From: Rhodospirillaceae bacterium
GTDB taxonomy: Bacteria; Pseudomonadota; Alphaproteobacteria; MPNO01; UBA2964
DNA length: 6,732 bases
Assembly (NCBI GenBank): GCA_002724505.1
Contig: PBOV01000076.1
Span: forward strand, 21,625-28,356
Reading direction: 5' to 3'
The translations under genes and the position numbers were made by a program. Shown here one piece after another: positions 6,208-6,732 of the stretch. Numbering within the stretch: the stretch's first letter is position 1; each line of letters starts with the position of its first letter. The notes beneath the pieces were generated by a model, which saw nothing but the letters and a program-made list of their open reading frames with translations, did no database searches and had not been told where the DNA came from.

Positions 6208-6732
6208 TTACTGAGATGCAGAGGTGTTTACTTTGACGCCCCCGGAAACTGTAGTATGACCATCGGAAGTTTCTTTCATAGAAGGTAGAAATGCTGCAAA
6301 TACCATCACGATAACAGCTAGTGCCATTAGGAAACCATAAAACCATATAAAGCCGTTGGTTCGGCCAAAAATTTCACCAACTACCAAAATGGCAAATGAG
6401 CCACCGCCGAGAGCAATTACAAATTTTGCACTAAAGACCCTAGCACGCCATTTTTCGGGACAAAATTTTACTATGATACAATTTTCTGCCGGCAAACAAC
6501 CGGTAATCACCAGCATCATAAGACCCGCGACTAATACTAAACCCAGCCCATTCATCTGGGAGGCAATTAGTGCAAGCGGTATCATAATCGCGAACATAGA
6601 AATATAGACGACTTTCGGCGAAAACCTTGACGCCAAATTGCCTCCTACTATCTGGCCTACAGCACCAACTAAAATCACTAAGGTAACCAGCCCAGAGCTC
6701 AAAGTAAGTCCGCCCTCTCTATCTAAAGAGAA
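6208..6732 (-). CDS. MFS transporter, C-terminal part (5' end beyond the window)
   Basis: The reading frame is open to the right edge, so this is the last 174 residues of a longer inner-membrane protein; the TTG at 6702 is internal, not a start. The visible part has five hydrophobic segments at about residues 14-33, 41-60, 63-82, 101-121 and 128-149 of the fragment, matching helices 8-12 of a 12-helix major facilitator. GGNLASRFSPK after the first segment corresponds to the motif A repeat between helices 8 and 9. LPAENCIIVKFCPEKWRA followed by FSAKFVIALGGGSF matches a loop and helix pattern I associate with alphaproteobacterial MFS_1 proteins. A polar tail of about 24 residues follows the last helix. 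The substrate cannot be inferred. The gene converges on the ArsC-like gene with 28 nt between the stop codons. Confidence 0.85.
   Translation of the reverse strand, partial: FSLDREGGLTLSSGLVTLVILVGAVGQIVGGNLASRFSPKVVYISMFAIMIPLALIASQMNGLGLVLVAGLMMLVITGCLPAENCIIVKFCPEKWRARVFSAKFVIALGGGSFAILVVGEIFGRTNGFIWFYGFLMALAVIVMVFAAFLPSMKETSDGHTTVSGGVKVNTSASQ

Noticed and set aside
6179..6215. Possible bidirectional terminator between the convergent ArsC-like and MFS genes (A tract at 6201-6207, CAGT/ACTG arms).
   Set aside because: The stem needs a bulge, is AT-rich, and lacks a GC-rich base next to a T tract in either direction.

Overview
The window looks like ordinary chromosomal DNA from an alphaproteobacterium, AT-leaning by eye. 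Three things support this: the gene order rplM-rpsI-argC with the short (type 2) form of ArgC, an S9 protein with an acidic/alanine-rich N-terminal extension, and an OmpA-domain lipoprotein of a type I associate with Rhodospirillales-like alphaproteobacteria. A free-living, possibly marine, relative of the Rhodospirillales is my best guess, but this is inference from recalled family features, not from a search.

Layout. From 1 to 4500 all genes lie on the minus strand. In transcription order they are ribosomal protein L13 (rplM), S9 (rpsI), N-acetyl-gamma-glutamyl-phosphate reductase (argC), an OmpA-family lipoprotein, and a class I/II PLP aminotransferase of the AlaC type. rplM and rpsI are separated by 2 nt and form a clear transcription unit: a near-consensus sigma70-type promoter lies upstream (4553-4580), a small leader hairpin follows (4521-4537), and a strong intrinsic terminator lies after rpsI (3462-3495). 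argC therefore sits just beyond a terminator. A perfect 16-bp palindrome (3432-3447) abuts its ribosome binding site. The 169-bp stretch before the lipoprotein gene (2293-2461) shows a strong ribosome binding site but no convincing promoter or terminator.

From 4702 the plus strand carries an isopenicillin-N-synthase-type 2-oxoglutarate/Fe(II) oxygenase, divergent from rplM, then a small ArsC/YffB/Spx-type thioredoxin-fold protein. An MFS transporter, cut by the right edge of the window, converges on the latter from the minus strand with 28 nt between stop codons.

Functionally the genes are mostly independent: translation (L13, S9), arginine synthesis (ArgC), alanine/glutamate transamination (AlaC), envelope (OmpA-like lipoprotein), and three accessory-type genes whose substrates cannot be read from sequence. 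I see no mobile element, CRISPR array, tRNA, rRNA or phage gene, and no gene-free stretch over 300 bp. I found no convincing undescribed multi-gene system. The items most worth a second look are the palindrome/half-site array before argC, the altered peptidoglycan-binding motif of the OmpA-like protein, and the leader of rplM.
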